A stretch of DNA of 64,000 nt from JAYYZW01 sp036339995 (GCA_036339995.1 JAYYZW010000014.1:1-64000), one strand, 5' to 3'; shown: positions 34,624 to 44,304, numbered from the stretch's first letter. Numbers and translations are program-made. Notes: generated by a model not told the origin, from the letters alone.

Positions 34624-34678
34624 GAACCCATCTCAAAATTATTCGGGGCAAGATTGGTTCGAATAATACGGCGCACTA
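34624..34678. repeat. Hybrid C/B repeat end at ponA stop
   Basis: It starts with the 24-base family C core and ends with TACGGCGCACTA, the family B terminus. ATTATTCG and CGAATAAT form an inverted pair between them. On the minus strand the TAG of the family B end is the stop codon of the penicillin-binding protein gene. Confidence 0.65.
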
Positions 34679-37132
34679 GAATAGTGGTTCGGGAATGATG
34701 TCCCGCTTATCCGACGAATTGCCTGGACCGAGGCTATCACCTCGCAGTGGCAGGTATCCCGGACGGAAAGATTCAAATATGGCGTTGGGATGATCCGCGC
34801 CCGCGAGCAGACCGGTGTCGGGATCTATGCGCACAGTAATCAATCCAACTGGCTGTATCATGCGCGTCTCGGGTATACGGTCGAGCGCGACCCGCATGTA
34901 GTCTATCCAGGCTGGCAGCGCCGCACGTGCGCCGGTTTCACGTTTACCGAGCGGCGCAACACGATCGAATCCAACCCAAACGGTGGTCACCACGCGTCCG
35001 TTGAAACCGGAAAACCACGCATCTTTCTGGTCGTTAGTTGTGCCGGTCTTACCGGCGAGATCTGTGCGCCCCAACGCCCGTGCGCGCCTGCCGGTTCCGC
35101 GCTTAATGACATCCAGCATCATCGAATTCATGATCCACGCATTCTCAGCATCGAGGACACGGGACGCGGGATTGCTCGGCGGCAAGCGATCCATATCCAG
35201 CAGAGCGGCAATATCGATCGGTTCGCCGTCGTCGTCGAGCGCGACGTTCTCACACACTTCACAGACCGTCGCAGGATCGGCCTCATAGATAACTTCGCCG
35301 GCACCGGTTTCGATGCTTTGAACGAAATACGGATCGATCTTGTAACCGCCGTTAGCCAGCACGGCATAACCGGTTATTATTTCCATCGGCGTGAGTTCGC
35401 CGCTGCCCAATGCCATCGAAAGGTCGGCCGGCATTCTGCTCGTATCGAACCCGAAACGCCTGATATGCTTGAGGGCATATTCCACGCCGATCGCGCGCAA
35501 CAATCGAATCGATACGAGATTGCGTGACTTCGTCAAAGCTTCGCGCAGGCGCGTCGGTCCGAGGTACTTGCCGCTGTAATTTTCCGGCCGCCATGCGCTT
35601 TCGAGCCCGGGGGCATCGAAAACGACCGGCGCATCATTTATAACGCTTGCCGCGGTATAACCTTTCTGTAGGGCTGAGGAATAGATGAACGGTTTGAAAT
35701 TAGATCCGGGCTGCCTTAGTGCCTGCGTAACGCGATTAAATTTGCTGCGATAATAATCCAGGCCTCCCACTAGAGCCTGCACGCTGCCGTCCCTGGGATC
35801 CAATGACACCAGCGCGCCTTCAATCTTTGGAATTTGCTCGAGTCGCCAGAAGCCGGCCGTTACGGCATCGCCTTCCCCAGGATCTCCTTCCGCGGGTTCT
35901 GGCTGGTACCAGCGAATTCTTACGACATCGCCTTCGCTGACGATATCGGTCGTGGTTTTCGGCGCGCGGCCCAAGGTGTCCTGAGAAAGGTGCTTACGCG
36001 CCCACTTCATGCCGTCCCAGGGAATCGTGACCGCGCCGAATTCCTTCGTATAAGCAACGACTTTCAGCGCCTCAAGGGCGATGATCAGAGCCGGGTAGAA
36101 ACCCCCGACTTGATGAAAATCGCGCAGCGCCATGGCCCAATCCTCGGCCGTCGCATCGGGTGCCGCTGGATTTGACGCTTCCGGTCCCCGGTAGCCATGC
36201 CTGTGGTCGTAATCCGACAAGCCGTTGCGTATGGCCTCGGTCGCCGCATCCTGCAGGTGGCTCCGCACGGTCGTTATAACCTTGTAGCCCGAGGTGTAAG
36301 CCGTCTTAGCGTAACGATCGAACATGTAATCGCGAACGAGTTCGGCAAGGTGCGGCGCCCGCGTTTCAACCGCCTGACCGTGACGTCGTGCCGTTATCGG
36401 CGCGGCGACCGTGGCATCGAATTGCTGCTGTTCGATCAGGCCCAGCTTCAACATGCGCGTGAGCACGTACTCACGCCGTTCACGCGCCGTTTCCGGATTA
36501 CTGATCGGATTCGTTCGTGAAGGTGCTTTTGGAAGTCCGGCGATCATCGCCGTCTGGGCCAGGCTCAGTTGATCGAGCGTCGCTCCGTAATAGACCTGCG
36601 CGGCAGCTCCTACCCCGTAAGCACGATGGCCCAGGAAAATTTTATTCAAATACAATTCCAGGATATCGTCTTTGGATAACTCGCGTTCGATGATGATGGC
36701 CAGGACGATTTCCTTCAGCTTACGTTCGTAGGTTTTCTCAGGAGACAGGAAAAAGTTTCTCGCGACCTGCATGGTGATCGTAGAACCGCCGCGCTTTTTC
36801 TCGCGCGTCTGCAACAGCTCGAACGCGGCCCGGGTGATCGCCATCCAGTCGACTCCGGGATGGTCGTAGAAACGGTCGTCTTCGGCAGCGATGAATGCCT
36901 GCTTCAGCTGCACAGGTACATTTTCGATCGCTACCGGGTCGCGGTGTTTCTCGCCGAATTCCGCAATAAGTTTGCCGTCTGAGGTGTAGACTTTGAGAGG
37001 CGTCTGCAGATGGACGTCCTTGAGGGATTCAACCGGTGGGAGTTGCGGGACGACGTACCACAGCACGCCAGCCGTGCCGGCGACGCCGAGGGCGAAAAGC
37101 AGGAGCAGAGAATAGAAGGAAAAGCGCAACAT
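34676..37132 (-). CDS. ponA: Class A penicillin-binding protein 1A
   Basis: This 818-aa bifunctional peptidoglycan synthase is anchored by one N-terminal helix. The glycosyltransferase domain shows AAEDDRFYDHPGVDW with the catalytic glutamate. The transpeptidase has SNFK (SxxK), SRN and KTGTT motifs, in order. It polymerises glycan strands and cross-links peptides in the periplasm. It is divergent from the pilMNOPQ operon, as in Pseudomonas. ATG 37132 has no clear ribosome site, and a duplicated start region lies just upstream. The stop codon TAG comes from a repeat end. Confidence 0.97.
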   Translation of the reverse strand: MLRFSFYSLLLLFALGVAGTAGVLWYVVPQLPPVESLKDVHLQTPLKVYTSDGKLIAEFGEKHRDPVAIENVPVQLKQAFIAAEDDRFYDHPGVDWMAITRAAFELLQTREKKRGGSTITMQVARNFFLSPEKTYERKLKEIVLAIIIERELSKDDILELYLNKIFLGHRAYGVGAAAQVYYGATLDQLSLAQTAMIAGLPKAPSRTNPISNPETARERREYVLTRMLKLGLIEQQQFDATVAAPITARRHGQAVETRAPHLAELVRDYMFDRYAKTAYTSGYKVITTVRSHLQDAATEAIRNGLSDYDHRHGYRGPEASNPAAPDATAEDWAMALRDFHQVGGFYPALIIALEALKVVAYTKEFGAVTIPWDGMKWARKHLSQDTLGRAPKTTTDIVSEGDVVRIRWYQPEPAEGDPGEGDAVTAGFWRLEQIPKIEGALVSLDPRDGSVQALVGGLDYYRSKFNRVTQALRQPGSNFKPFIYSSALQKGYTAASVINDAPVVFDAPGLESAWRPENYSGKYLGPTRLREALTKSRNLVSIRLLRAIGVEYALKHIRRFGFDTSRMPADLSMALGSGELTPMEIITGYAVLANGGYKIDPYFVQSIETGAGEVIYEADPATVCEVCENVALDDDGEPIDIAALLDMDRLPPSNPASRVLDAENAWIMNSMMLDVIKRGTGRRARALGRTDLAGKTGTTNDQKDAWFSGFNGRVVTTVWVGFDRVAPLGKRETGARAALPAWIDYMRVALDRIPETRMIQPVGLITVRIDPDTGLLAGADHPNAIFESFRPGYLPLRGDSLGPGNSSDKRDIIPEPLF

Positions 37133-37174
37133 CTTGTGCTTTAGTTAGAGAAAGCGCAACATCTTGGCTTTAGT
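37121..37174 (-). repeat. Tandem duplication of the ponA start region with a five-codon mini-ORF
   Basis: Two near-identical copies (37121-37145 and 37151-37174) both read AAGATGTTGCGCTTT on the minus strand. The copy farther upstream gives ATG-TTG-CGC-TTT-CTC followed by TAA (37162-37145), so ribosomes meet a five-codon decoy before the true ponA ATG at 37132. Confidence 0.75.
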
Positions 37175-37293
37175 GAAAGTGAGACGCCAACATATGATAT
37201 TTTATTACTTTAGATATCCGCTGTAACATATTTTTTTTATAGATTTTCAGAGAACATTCGATTGTTTTTTGATCGGCGATTGTTTCTATTTAG

Positions 37294-37309
37294 CCGTAAA
37301 TTATTACGG
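37294..37309. promoter_or_regulatory. Palindrome upstream of pilM, possible operator
   Basis: CCGTAA and TTACGG form a perfect six-base inverted repeat around ATTA in an AT-rich stretch 50 bases before the pilM start. Such a site could bind a dimeric regulator. It is only suggestive, and no regulator is known. Confidence 0.35.
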
Positions 37310-37358
37310 TTAATGTGCACTTTTCTCAGTTAATCTGCTAGTTAATAAAGGAAATAGA

Positions 37359-38420
37359 GTGCCTTTATTCCGCCGCGCAAACATACCATTACTCGGGATC
37401 GACATCAGTTCGACGTCGGTCAAACTGCTCGAACTTTCCCGCAGCGGCGGCAGGTATCGGGTCGAGGGTTACGCCGTCGAACCGCTGCCGCCTAACTCCG
37501 TGGTTGAAAAGAATATAACGGATGCCGAGCTCGTCGGCGAGGCAATCGGCCGCGCTGCCGCCAAGTGTGCCTCGAAAACGAAAACGGCGGCCTGTGCCGT
37601 CGCTGGATCGGCCGTGATCACCAAAGTGATTACGATGCCGGCGGAACTTTCTGAAGACGAAATGGAAAGCCAGATTCAAATCGAGGCCGATCAGTACATC
37701 CCTTACCCGCTCGAAGAAATCAGCCTGGACTTTCAGGTACTGCAAGCTTCGGAGAACGAACCGGACAAAGTAGACGTGATGCTTGCGGCTTCGCGTAGCG
37801 ACAATGTCGATATACGAGTTGCCGCGCTGGGCGTTGGCGGCTTGCAGGCCAAAGTCGTCGACGTCGAGGCCTGCGCGCTCGAAAATGCGGTTCAATTGCT
37901 CGGCGAAAACGATCAGCGGATCGGCGATTCTCACATCCTGGCAATCATGGACGTCGGGGCGGCGACCTCGACGCTCAGCATATTAGAGGGTTTCAAGATC
38001 ATCTACACACGCGAACAACAGTTCGGCGGAAGGCAGTTGACTGACGAAATTCAGCGGCGATACGGTCTGTCCTACGAAGAGGCGGACCTCGCGAAACGAC
38101 AGGGCGGATTGCCAGACGATTACGAACCCGAAGTTCTCGATCCATTCATGGAATCGATGGCCCAGGAAGTCAATCGCGCGCTTCGGTTTTTCTATTCGTC
38201 GAGCCGGGTAGGCGCCGTCGACCATGTCATCATAGCTGGTGGTTGCGCATCCATAAAATCGATAGACGAACTTATCAATTCGAAGATCGATACCGGCGTG
38301 ACCACAGCCAACCCGTTCAAGAATATGTCCGTATCCCCCCGGGTCAAAGCGGATGCCCTCGCCAACGATGCCCCGGCGATGATGATCTCATGTGGACTGG
38401 CTTTGAGGAGCTTTGACTGA
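37359..38420 (+). CDS. pilM: Type IV pilus assembly protein PilM
   Basis: This 353-aa actin-like ATPase sits on the cytoplasmic side of the pilus alignment complex and binds the PilN N-terminus. The phosphate-1 type motif GIDISSTSVKLLEL is at about residues 13-26, and a later one is IMDVGAATSTLSIL near 199. GTG 37359 is chosen because AAGGA lies six bases upstream. It is the first gene of the pilMNOPQ operon and its stop overlaps pilN. Confidence 0.97.
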   Translation: MPLFRRANIPLLGIDISSTSVKLLELSRSGGRYRVEGYAVEPLPPNSVVEKNITDAELVGEAIGRAAAKCASKTKTAACAVAGSAVITKVITMPAELSEDEMESQIQIEADQYIPYPLEEISLDFQVLQASENEPDKVDVMLAASRSDNVDIRVAALGVGGLQAKVVDVEACALENAVQLLGENDQRIGDSHILAIMDVGAATSTLSILEGFKIIYTREQQFGGRQLTDEIQRRYGLSYEEADLAKRQGGLPDDYEPEVLDPFMESMAQEVNRALRFFYSSSRVGAVDHVIIAGGCASIKSIDELINSKIDTGVTTANPFKNMSVSPRVKADALANDAPAMMISCGLALRSFD

Positions 38421-38992
38421 TGCCACGCATTAATCTACTTCCATGGCGCGAAGAATTGCGGGTGCAGAAACGCACCGAATATTTGGTGACTCTCGGAATC
38501 TGCGCCATCTTCGCAACCACCGTTTGGTTCAGTATGCATATTTACGTCAACAAAAAGATAAAGCAGCAGGAACAGCGTAATGCCTATCTCAACGAACAAA
38601 TCGTATTCATCGATATGAAAATTGAGTCAATCAAGCGGCTCGAGAAAGAAAAGGAAAGTCTGATCGCGCGAATGAAAGCGATTGAAACACTGCAAACCAG
38701 CCGCCCGATCATCGTTCATCTATTCGACGAACTCGTAAGCACCTTGCCAACAGGCGTGTATATCAAGGGGGTGTCGCAGAAAGGCGATGTCGTCACGATC
38801 AAGGGGGTCGCGCAGTCCAACGCGCGGGTCTCTAATTACATGCGTAATGTCGAGGCCTCGGAGTGGGTCAAGGATCCGAAGCTGACCATTATTCAATCGA
38901 AGACCGAAGACGGGCGCCGCATCGCAGATTTTACGCTAATACTTAAACAAACCGCGCTCAAGACCGGAGGCGAAGAAGAGGATGAAATCTGA
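38420..38992 (+). CDS. pilN: Type IV pilus assembly protein PilN
   Basis: This is a 190-aa bitopic inner-membrane protein. The short cytoplasmic N-terminus PRINLLPWRE carries the conserved INLLPWR motif that docks on PilM. One helix follows (TLGICAIFATTVWFSMHIYV), then a coiled-coil and a ferredoxin-like periplasmic domain. It pairs with PilO to form the alignment ring. The ATG overlaps the pilM stop (TGATG), and its own stop overlaps pilO. Confidence 0.97.
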   Translation: MPRINLLPWREELRVQKRTEYLVTLGICAIFATTVWFSMHIYVNKKIKQQEQRNAYLNEQIVFIDMKIESIKRLEKEKESLIARMKAIETLQTSRPIIVHLFDELVSTLPTGVYIKGVSQKGDVVTIKGVAQSNARVSNYMRNVEASEWVKDPKLTIIQSKTEDGRRIADFTLILKQTALKTGGEEEDEI

Positions 38993-39618
38993 TGGCAATG
39001 TCAATGTCAGATCTGAATAACCTCAGCCTGGACAACTTAGGCAGTTGGCCAATGCCGGTAAAGATCGCCGGAGGCATTCTGATAATTGCCGCCATCGTGA
39101 TCGGCGGCTGGTACTACGACATTACCGAACTTAATGTCAAATTCGACAACGTCGAAAAGGAAGAAAGCGAACTTAAGCTGGCTTTCGAAGCCAAGCAGAA
39201 GAAGGCTGCCAATCTCCCCGCTTTGAAGCAACAGCTCGAGGACATCAAGGAAACGTTTGGTGACCTGCTCAAACGATTGCCTAACAAGACCGAAGTCGCC
39301 GAGTTGCTTGTCGACATCTCACAACAAGGCCTTGGCGCGGGGCTCGAGTTTGACCTGTTCAAGCCGGGCAGCGAGAAGCCTGCAGATTTCTATGTCGAAC
39401 TCCCGATCCAGATCCGCGTAGTCGGCGACTATCACGAATTCGGTAATTTTATCAGCGGGGTATCCGATCTGCCGCGAATCGTGACGAGTCACGACATTAA
39501 GATTACACCGACCCCCGCAGCCGGCGGTAAGCCCGGTACCGGGCTCGTCCTCGAAACAACGGCAAAAACGTATCGGTATATCGACGAAACAGAAGAAGCA
39601 GAAGGCGAGGGATCCTGA
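38992..39618 (+). CDS. pilO: Type IV pilus assembly protein PilO
   Basis: This is a 208-aa inner-membrane protein with the PilO plan: a cytoplasmic stretch (SDLNNLSLDNLGSWPMPVK), one helix (IAGGILIIAAIVIGGWYY), a coiled-coil rich in K and E (about 47-80), and a periplasmic ferredoxin-like fold. It forms heterodimers with PilN and contacts PilP. It starts at 38992, overlapping the pilN stop by one base, and pilP follows two bases after. Confidence 0.97.
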   Translation: MAMSMSDLNNLSLDNLGSWPMPVKIAGGILIIAAIVIGGWYYDITELNVKFDNVEKEESELKLAFEAKQKKAANLPALKQQLEDIKETFGDLLKRLPNKTEVAELLVDISQQGLGAGLEFDLFKPGSEKPADFYVELPIQIRVVGDYHEFGNFISGVSDLPRIVTSHDIKITPTPAAGGKPGTGLVLETTAKTYRYIDETEEAEGEGS

Positions 39619-39620
39619 GC

Positions 39621-40190
39621 ATGAATGCCGGGCTCAAATCTAAGCTTCTTCGGGCATGGGTAGTAGCCGCGCTGGCGATAATTGCAAGCGGCTGCGTCTC
39701 CAAGGATATTTCGGACCTGGAACGGTATGTAGAAGAAATTCTTTCGCGCGCTGGCGGCACAATCGAACCGCTGCCACCGATTAAACCGTACGAAAGGTAC
39801 TTGTACCAGGCCGAAAAACTGGGTATGCGCGATCCGTTCCGTTCCTTTTTCGATATGCGGCCGCAAAAAGAGGATCTCGTTAAAGTTTTAGATCCCGCGC
39901 AACAAAAACTCATAGACGAAACCATCATTCATAAACCAGAAGAACTCGAAAGTTTCGAACTGGATGCGCTCCGCATGGTGGGCTTGCTGGAAAATCCGGA
40001 AGCCTTGTGGGCGATTATTCGTGACCAGGAAGGAATCGTGCACCGCGTTCAGATCGGCGATTACCTCGGCCGAAACTTCGGCAAGATCATTAACATTCAG
40101 GAAAGTCGAATTGACGTTCGAGAAATCATTAAGGATGCGACAGGACGCTACGAAGAACGTAAAGCGTCTTTGGCCTTATCCGACGAATAA
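39621..40190 (+). CDS. pilP: Type IV pilus assembly lipoprotein PilP
   Basis: This is a 189-aa lipoprotein. The lipobox is IASGC at the end of the signal peptide (cysteine near residue 24). The disordered linker and a C-terminal beta-sandwich (MVGLLENPEALWAIIRD, HRVQIGDYLG) match PilP, which links PilN/PilO to the PilQ secretin. It ends 19 bases before the pilQ start. Confidence 0.95.
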   Translation: MNAGLKSKLLRAWVVAALAIIASGCVSKDISDLERYVEEILSRAGGTIEPLPPIKPYERYLYQAEKLGMRDPFRSFFDMRPQKEDLVKVLDPAQQKLIDETIIHKPEELESFELDALRMVGLLENPEALWAIIRDQEGIVHRVQIGDYLGRNFGKIINIQESRIDVREIIKDATGRYEERKASLALSDE

Positions 40191-40209
40191 CCCGAAAAGG
40201 TTTAAGAAG

Positions 40210-42372
40210 ATGAGCATTGTAGAGAGCTTCGACATCCTTGACTCCAGGCGAAACCGAATCCGCCGGCAGTGGAAATCTCCGCTTGCGGTATGTCTGGCGG
40301 CCGGACTGATGATCCTTAGTTCCTACTGCGGTGTCGTGGTCGCGGCAACCTTGGATAACATCAGCTTTAGCTCGCTGCCCGGTGACCGGGTGCAGATTAA
40401 GATCAGGCTATCGGATCCGGTTGATGGGGATCCGCTGAGCTTCACGATTGACAACCCGGCACGGATTGCAATCGATCTTCCGGGTACAACGCTCAATCTC
40501 GCTGACCGCACGCAGACGATCGGCGTTGGAAATGCAGAAACCGTAACCGCGATCCAGGCCGGCGATAGAACCCGAGTCGTCGTCAATCTCGCACAACTCG
40601 TTCCCCACGAAATTGAAACGAGCGGCAACACGATCGCTATCACGCTCGAGGGTACAACAGCCAACCTGGACGCCGATGGCGGCGGCGGAGCGGCGACGAT
40701 GCCGGGATCTGCCGCGGGCGCGAAGATTACCGACATCGATTTTCGTCGGGGTCCCGCCGGGGAAGCTCAGATCGTAGTCGACCTGTCAGTTCCGAATATC
40801 GCCATCAATATCACCGAGCAGGGTGAGAATGTGATTGTCGATTTCGCCGATACCATGCTGCCGGACGCGCTCGACCGCAAATTGGATGTCATGGATTTCG
40901 CCACCCCGGCGCGCGAAATCGACACTTTTCGCCAAGGCAACGGCACCCGGATGATCATTCGCCCGACGGGTTCGTTCGAACATCTTGCTTATCAGTCGGG
41001 TAACGTCTTTACCCTGGAACTCAGACCCTTGACGTCGGCCGAAGAAGAGGCGATTAAGAAAGCCAAATTCGATTATACCGGTGAACGCCTGTCCCTGAAC
41101 TTTCAGAACATTGAAGTCCGCGCCGTACTTCAGCTGATCGCCGACTTCACTGAAAAGAACCTCGTCGCCAGCGATACCGTAGGTGGCAACGTCACCCTAC
41201 GCCTGAAGAACGTTCCATGGGACCAGGCACTGGATATCATTCTCAAGTCCAGAGGACTGGGTAAGCGGGATATCGGTAACGTGATGATGGTCGCCCCCCA
41301 AGAAGAAATTGCAGCGCGCGAGAAGCTCGAACTCGAATCCATGCAGCAGCTTCAGGATCTCGCGCCGCTGCGAACGGAGTTCATGCAGGTGAACTATGCT
41401 AAGGCGACCACCATTTCCGACCTCATCAAGGACGAAGCTACCAACCTCTTATCGGACCGTGGCAATGTGACGGTCGACGAGCGAACGAACACGCTTCTCG
41501 TCCAGGACACCAGCGACAAACTGTCGGAAATTCGAAAGATCGTCGAGACGCTTGACGTACCCGTCCGGCAGGTATTGATCGAATCACGCATCGTCATCGC
41601 CAATGAAGATTTTGCGAAAGACCTGGGCGTAAGGTTCGGGTACGCCCACCGAGGCAACGCCAAGAACCTGACGATTAATCCGCTGAATAGCAAGTCGGGA
41701 TTCGTCTCTATTCTTGGCGGCGGCATCCCGGGAGACATTTTGGGCCTTGCCCCGACTGGGTTCAACACAAACAACCTCGAAAACTATATCGTCGACCTGG
41801 CGGTAGCGGGAGCCGTGGGCAACTTCAAGTATACCGTGGGTAAGATCGGCAGCTATTTGCTGCAATTGGAACTGACGGCGCTGCAGGCGGAAGGCCGCGG
41901 CGAAGTGATTTCGGCGCCTCGCGTGATCACGGCGAATCAGAGCGAAGCGGTCATTGAGTCAGGTACGGAAATCCCGTTTCTGGAAGCGTCCTCGAGTGGC
42001 GCGACCTCGATTTCATTCAAGAAAGCAGTATTGAGTCTTCGCGTCACGCCCCAGATTACGCCGGATGACCGGATCATCATGGATCTGTCGATTAACCAGG
42101 ACTCGGTCGGACAGGTGTTCTCGGGAATCCCGAGCATTGACACCAATGAACTCCGCACTCAGGTGCTGGTGGAAAACGGTGAAACCGTAGTGCTCGGAGG
42201 TATTTACGAATCGACTAACCGCCACGACAAGACCAGCATCCCGTTCTTCGCCGACCTGCCATACCTTGGCAAACTGTTCCAGCGCACCGAGGTCGAAGCC
42301 ACCAAGCAGGAGTTGCTCGTGTTCATTACTCCGAAGATCATCAAGGAAACCCTTTCTCTCTCGCCGCGATAA
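40210..42372 (+). CDS. pilQ: Type IV pilus outer-membrane secretin PilQ
   Basis: This is a 720-aa secretin that forms the outer-membrane gate for the pilus fibre. A signal peptide (LAVCLAAGLMILSSYCG) is followed by two AMIN domains (about 55-150 and 170-280) that bind peptidoglycan. The N0/N1 domains follow (VLQLIADFTEKNLVASD, FMQVNYAKATTISDL), then the secretin core (VPVRQVLIESRIV; VENGETVVLGGIY). The frame is open from 39964, but ATG 40210, downstream of pilP, is the proper start. A strong terminator follows 25 bases after the stop. Confidence 0.96.
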   Translation: MSIVESFDILDSRRNRIRRQWKSPLAVCLAAGLMILSSYCGVVVAATLDNISFSSLPGDRVQIKIRLSDPVDGDPLSFTIDNPARIAIDLPGTTLNLADRTQTIGVGNAETVTAIQAGDRTRVVVNLAQLVPHEIETSGNTIAITLEGTTANLDADGGGGAATMPGSAAGAKITDIDFRRGPAGEAQIVVDLSVPNIAINITEQGENVIVDFADTMLPDALDRKLDVMDFATPAREIDTFRQGNGTRMIIRPTGSFEHLAYQSGNVFTLELRPLTSAEEEAIKKAKFDYTGERLSLNFQNIEVRAVLQLIADFTEKNLVASDTVGGNVTLRLKNVPWDQALDIILKSRGLGKRDIGNVMMVAPQEEIAAREKLELESMQQLQDLAPLRTEFMQVNYAKATTISDLIKDEATNLLSDRGNVTVDERTNTLLVQDTSDKLSEIRKIVETLDVPVRQVLIESRIVIANEDFAKDLGVRFGYAHRGNAKNLTINPLNSKSGFVSILGGGIPGDILGLAPTGFNTNNLENYIVDLAVAGAVGNFKYTVGKIGSYLLQLELTALQAEGRGEVISAPRVITANQSEAVIESGTEIPFLEASSSGATSISFKKAVLSLRVTPQITPDDRIIMDLSINQDSVGQVFSGIPSIDTNELRTQVLVENGETVVLGGIYESTNRHDKTSIPFFADLPYLGKLFQRTEVEATKQELLVFITPKIIKETLSLSPR

Positions 42373-42397
42373 CGGAATACCGGGAGTGCCATCACAG

Positions 42398-42423
42398 GCG
42401 GGAGCCAGGCTCCCGCTTTTTTT
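42398..42423 (+). terminator. Rho-independent terminator of pilMNOPQ
   Basis: GCGGGAG pairs with CTCCCGC around CCAGG, followed by seven T (42417-42423). It lies 26 bases after the pilQ stop and closes the pilus operon. Confidence 0.9.
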
Positions 42424-42684
42424 GCCTGCTTGGATCTTCCCTGCTTAGTTTCTAGGCTCCTCGGCGGAGTATATGGCTATCCCCGGATGATGAATGATCC
42501 CGCCAAGCCAGCCAAGGAATCATTGGCCTTCTTCGACACCCGCACGCGCCTTTCCCTTGGCGTGCTTTGCGTCTCCGCGAGAGTATCATCAAGGGCCACT
42601 TGGTAGCGCGCTGCAGAGAATTCGTGATCGTCATGCCGTTGAGTCGAAAACCGTGCCAGGGTCCGAATCGGGTCCAGTCGTTCC
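42424..42684. other. Intergenic region after pilQ terminator
   Basis: No gene is seen. Positions 42556-42583 (CTTGGCGTGCTTTGCGTCTC and more) resemble, in reverse orientation, TCTCGCAAGGACGCCAAGCA at 30684, a type of short dispersed intergenic repeat. The aroK promoter was not identified. Confidence 0.4.
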
Positions 42685-43203
42685 ATGACAGCTAGAGACG
42701 AATCACGCATATTTCTCGTGGGTCCGATGGGCGCCGGTAAAACGACGATCGGGAACCAGTTGGCGCGCAGCCTGAATTTGGATTTCATTGATCTCGACCA
42801 GGAACTCGAACGCCGCACTGGCGCAAGCGTGTCTTTGATTTTCGATATCGAGGGCGAATCGGGATTCAGGGAGCGGGAAAGAAAGCTGATCGACGAATTA
42901 ACGCTGCGCGATAGGACCGTACTGGCGACCGGCGGAGGTGTCGTGCTCGCCGCGGATAATCGACAGTGTTTGAGTCGGCGCGGCTTCGTCGTTTACCTCA
43001 AAGCGCCTCTCGAAACCCTCGTCGAGCGAACTCGCTATGATACGTCCCGGCCACTGCTGCATGGCGGCGATCCGGCAGCAACGCTCGGCGAAATACTGCA
43101 GGTACGCGACCCCCTATATGCGGAAGTAGCTGACCTCGTCCTAGATTCGGGTAAATTGTCCGTGAAGCAAATTCTCAAGATGATTACGGAAGAACTGCAA
43201 TGA
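42685..43203 (+). CDS. aroK: Shikimate kinase
   Basis: This is a 172-aa shikimate kinase for the fifth step of the common aromatic pathway. The P-loop GPMGAGKTT is at residues 13-21, followed by FIDLDQELERRTG (shikimate-binding Asp) and GESGFRERE. The Walker-B-like ATGGGVVL is near 87. The stop region overlaps the aroB start by four bases. This aroK-aroB pair and its position downstream of pilQ are standard in Gammaproteobacteria. Confidence 0.97.
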   Translation: MTARDESRIFLVGPMGAGKTTIGNQLARSLNLDFIDLDQELERRTGASVSLIFDIEGESGFRERERKLIDELTLRDRTVLATGGGVVLAADNRQCLSRRGFVVYLKAPLETLVERTRYDTSRPLLHGGDPAATLGEILQVRDPLYAEVADLVLDSGKLSVKQILKMITEELQ

Positions 43204-44285
43204 ATCCGGAACTTCGCGTCGAACTCGGCGATCGCAGCTATCCGATTCACATAGGTCCGGGCTTGCTCGCCGACGAAGAGCTGTTTCGAACGGCCGTGCC
43301 CTCGGATCAAGTGATGATTCTTACCGACGATACTGTTGCGCCCTTATATCTGGACCGTATACGCCGCCATTTCCAGGATCGCTCCTGTGAGGCCCTGACC
43401 CTCCCCGACGGCGAGATTCATAAATCGCTCAGTCGCTTTGAAGAAATCGTCACTTTCATGCTCGAACGCGGCTTCGAAAGAAGCGCTTCGCTCGTGGCGC
43501 TCGGTGGCGGTGTCATCGGCGACCTCGGCGGGTTTGCCGCAGCGTGTTATCAGCGCGGAATCGCCTATGTGCAGGTGCCCACGACCTTACTGGCACAGGT
43601 CGACTCCTCAGTGGGAGGTAAAACCGCCGTCAATCATCGCCTGGGCAAGAACATGGTTGGTGCTTTTCATCAGCCGAAAGCGGTGATCGCGGATACCGAG
43701 TCGCTCGCTACTTTACCGGACCGCGAGTATCGATCAGGGATCGCGGAAGTGATCAAGTATGGATTGATTCGTGATCGTAATTTTTTCGAATGGCTCGAAG
43801 CCAATCTCAGCGGAATCCTGGCGCGCTCCCCTGAAATTATCGATCATGCGATACGGCGATCATGCGAGAACAAGGCCGAGATTGTCGCTGCAGACGAAAG
43901 AGAGACTGGCACCCGCGCGATGCTCAATCTTGGCCACACCTTCGGCCACGCTATTGAAACTGGCACCGGCTACGGTAGTTGGCTGCATGGAGAAGCCGTC
44001 GCCGTGGGAATGTGTATGTCGGCGCGCTTGTCCGCATTGTCGGGATCGCTGGACGTGCATGACGTCGCGCGGATAGAGTCACTGATACGCAGTGCGGGAC
44101 TTCCGACGGCACCGCCGGAAGAGATCTCGATCGACATGTTTCTGGACTTAATGAAGCGCGATAAAAAGAGCGTCAAGGGCCGCATTCGCTTGGTGTTGCT
44201 GGAGGCCATCGGCGAGGCAAAGCTTACGATTGAATACTCCGAAAAAATGCTTGTCGATACGATTTCTTACCGAATGGTCGGCTGA
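43200..44285 (+). CDS. aroB: 3-dehydroquinate synthase
   Basis: This is a 361-aa NAD- and Zn-dependent enzyme converting DAHP to 3-dehydroquinate. The NAD-binding region shows VALGGGVIGDLGGFAAACY (about 100-118). Further family motifs are STPQ-like VPTTLLAQVDSSVGGKTAVN and the metal-binding LNLGHTFGHAIE with H residues near 247-251. It overlaps aroK by four bases and is followed by the damX-like gene, so the three are cotranscribed. Confidence 0.97.
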   Translation: MNPELRVELGDRSYPIHIGPGLLADEELFRTAVPSDQVMILTDDTVAPLYLDRIRRHFQDRSCEALTLPDGEIHKSLSRFEEIVTFMLERGFERSASLVALGGGVIGDLGGFAAACYQRGIAYVQVPTTLLAQVDSSVGGKTAVNHRLGKNMVGAFHQPKAVIADTESLATLPDREYRSGIAEVIKYGLIRDRNFFEWLEANLSGILARSPEIIDHAIRRSCENKAEIVAADERETGTRAMLNLGHTFGHAIETGTGYGSWLHGEAVAVGMCMSARLSALSGSLDVHDVARIESLIRSAGLPTAPPEEISIDMFLDLMKRDKKSVKGRIRLVLLEAIGEAKLTIEYSEKMLVDTISYRMVG

Positions 44286-44304
44286 CAAGGATCTCTGGCA
44301 AGAC

